NCBI GenBank assembly: GCA_963966775.1
Contig: CAXAAH010000002.1
Coordinates: 59,934-123,933, forward strand
Direction: 5' to 3'
DNA: 64,000 bases
Origin: UBA685 sp002299005
GTDB lineage: Bacteria; Pseudomonadota; Alphaproteobacteria; Puniceispirillales; Puniceispirillaceae
Shown: positions 63,846-64,000 of the stretch, piece after piece
Position numbering within the stretch: the first letter of the stretch is position 1
How the letters are laid out: each line of letters opens with the position of its first letter
Made by a program: the position numbers and the translations under genes
Notes under the pieces: model-generated
Databases searched by the model: none
What the model was told of the DNA's origin: nothing
Seen by the model: only the letters and a program-made list of their open reading frames with translations

Positions 63846-64000
63846 GTATGCCATCACCGATAGATAATGATCTGATTGCCGCTAAGGCTCAATTGATTAT
63901 GAAATTGCGCGCCAAGGCGATTATGTCACCGAACATCCTAGCCGCGATTGAGCGTGTGCCGCGTGAAGAATTCTTGCCACGTGCCTTGCGCGCGCATGCC
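63842..64000 (+). CDS. pcm: Protein-L-isoaspartate O-methyltransferase, N-terminal part (runs off the right edge)
   Basis: The ATG at 63842 overlaps the surE stop, and the frame stays open to the window end (53 codons). The product begins MSMPSPIDNDLIAAKAQLIM and includes KLRAKAIMSPNILAAIERVPREEFLPRALR (split here by position), the N-terminal pattern of Pcm with the PREEFLP segment. surE-pcm is the usual order in proteobacteria. Pcm methylates isoaspartyl residues of aged proteins. The SAM motif lies beyond the window. Confidence 0.85.
   Translation, partial: MSMPSPIDNDLIAAKAQLIMKLRAKAIMSPNILAAIERVPREEFLPRALRAHA

Overview
The window reads as a continuous piece of chromosome from a free-living, probably marine, alphaproteobacterium. 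The evidence is two gene orders typical of that class (pcm-like/tolC/popZ/valS, and erpA<>dgt/argS/SPOR/scpA/scpB/tatABC/serS/surE/pcm), the AapJQMP amino-acid transporter, and a dimethylsulfoniopropionate (DMSP) demethylase gene. By eye GC is moderate and genes are packed tightly. A SAR116-like lineage would fit, but that is inference. I see no insertion sequence, prophage, CRISPR array, rRNA or replication origin. There are two tRNA genes (Asn, Cys).

1-13 kb: after a partial DMT-family membrane protein come two translationally coupled photolyases (an FeS-type (6-4)-like enzyme and a class I CPD enzyme). Next is what looks like a self-contained DMSP-demethylation island. dmdC (+) converges on a minus-strand run metY > alpha/beta hydrolase > FadN-type hydroxyacyl-CoA dehydrogenase/enoyl-CoA hydratase > dmdB, and dmdA is transcribed divergently from metY. 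Together these would remove a methyl group from DMSP (DmdA), activate and oxidise methylmercaptopropionate (DmdB, DmdC), possibly hydrate and cleave methylthioacryloyl-CoA with the crotonase domain of the FadN-type protein (no separate dmdD is seen), and recapture methanethiol as methionine (MetY). A strong intrinsic-terminator-like hairpin lies only about 36 bases upstream of the dmdA start.

13-27 kb: a tungstate/molybdate-type binding protein (TupA) faces a cofactor operon moaA-mobB-moeA-moaD-moaE. An RhlE-type RNA helicase, cystathionine beta-lyase (metC), the aapJQMP operon with a terminator after aapJ, 3-mercaptopyruvate sulfurtransferase and cysteine synthase follow. With metY this makes the first 27 kb notably rich in sulfur metabolism.

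27-44 kb: SixA phosphatase, a long-chain acyl-CoA synthetase, an RND efflux pair whose adaptor has an extra C-terminal beta-rich domain, several small or unknown proteins around a 0.5-kb poorly coding stretch, tRNA-Asn, a selenium module (flavin reductase > NADH-dehydrogenase-like/SelD fusion > MnmH 2-selenouridine synthase), DMT and MFS transporters, a solitary Dam-type adenine methylase and tRNA-Cys.

44-64 kb: housekeeping genes in the conserved alphaproteobacterial order, with a divergent PopZ, valS, ilvD, xth, erpA, dgt, argS, SPOR protein, scpAB, an apparently inserted orphan ABC ATPase, tatABC (TatA and TatB both carry histone-H1-like Ala/Lys tails), serS, surE and the start of pcm.
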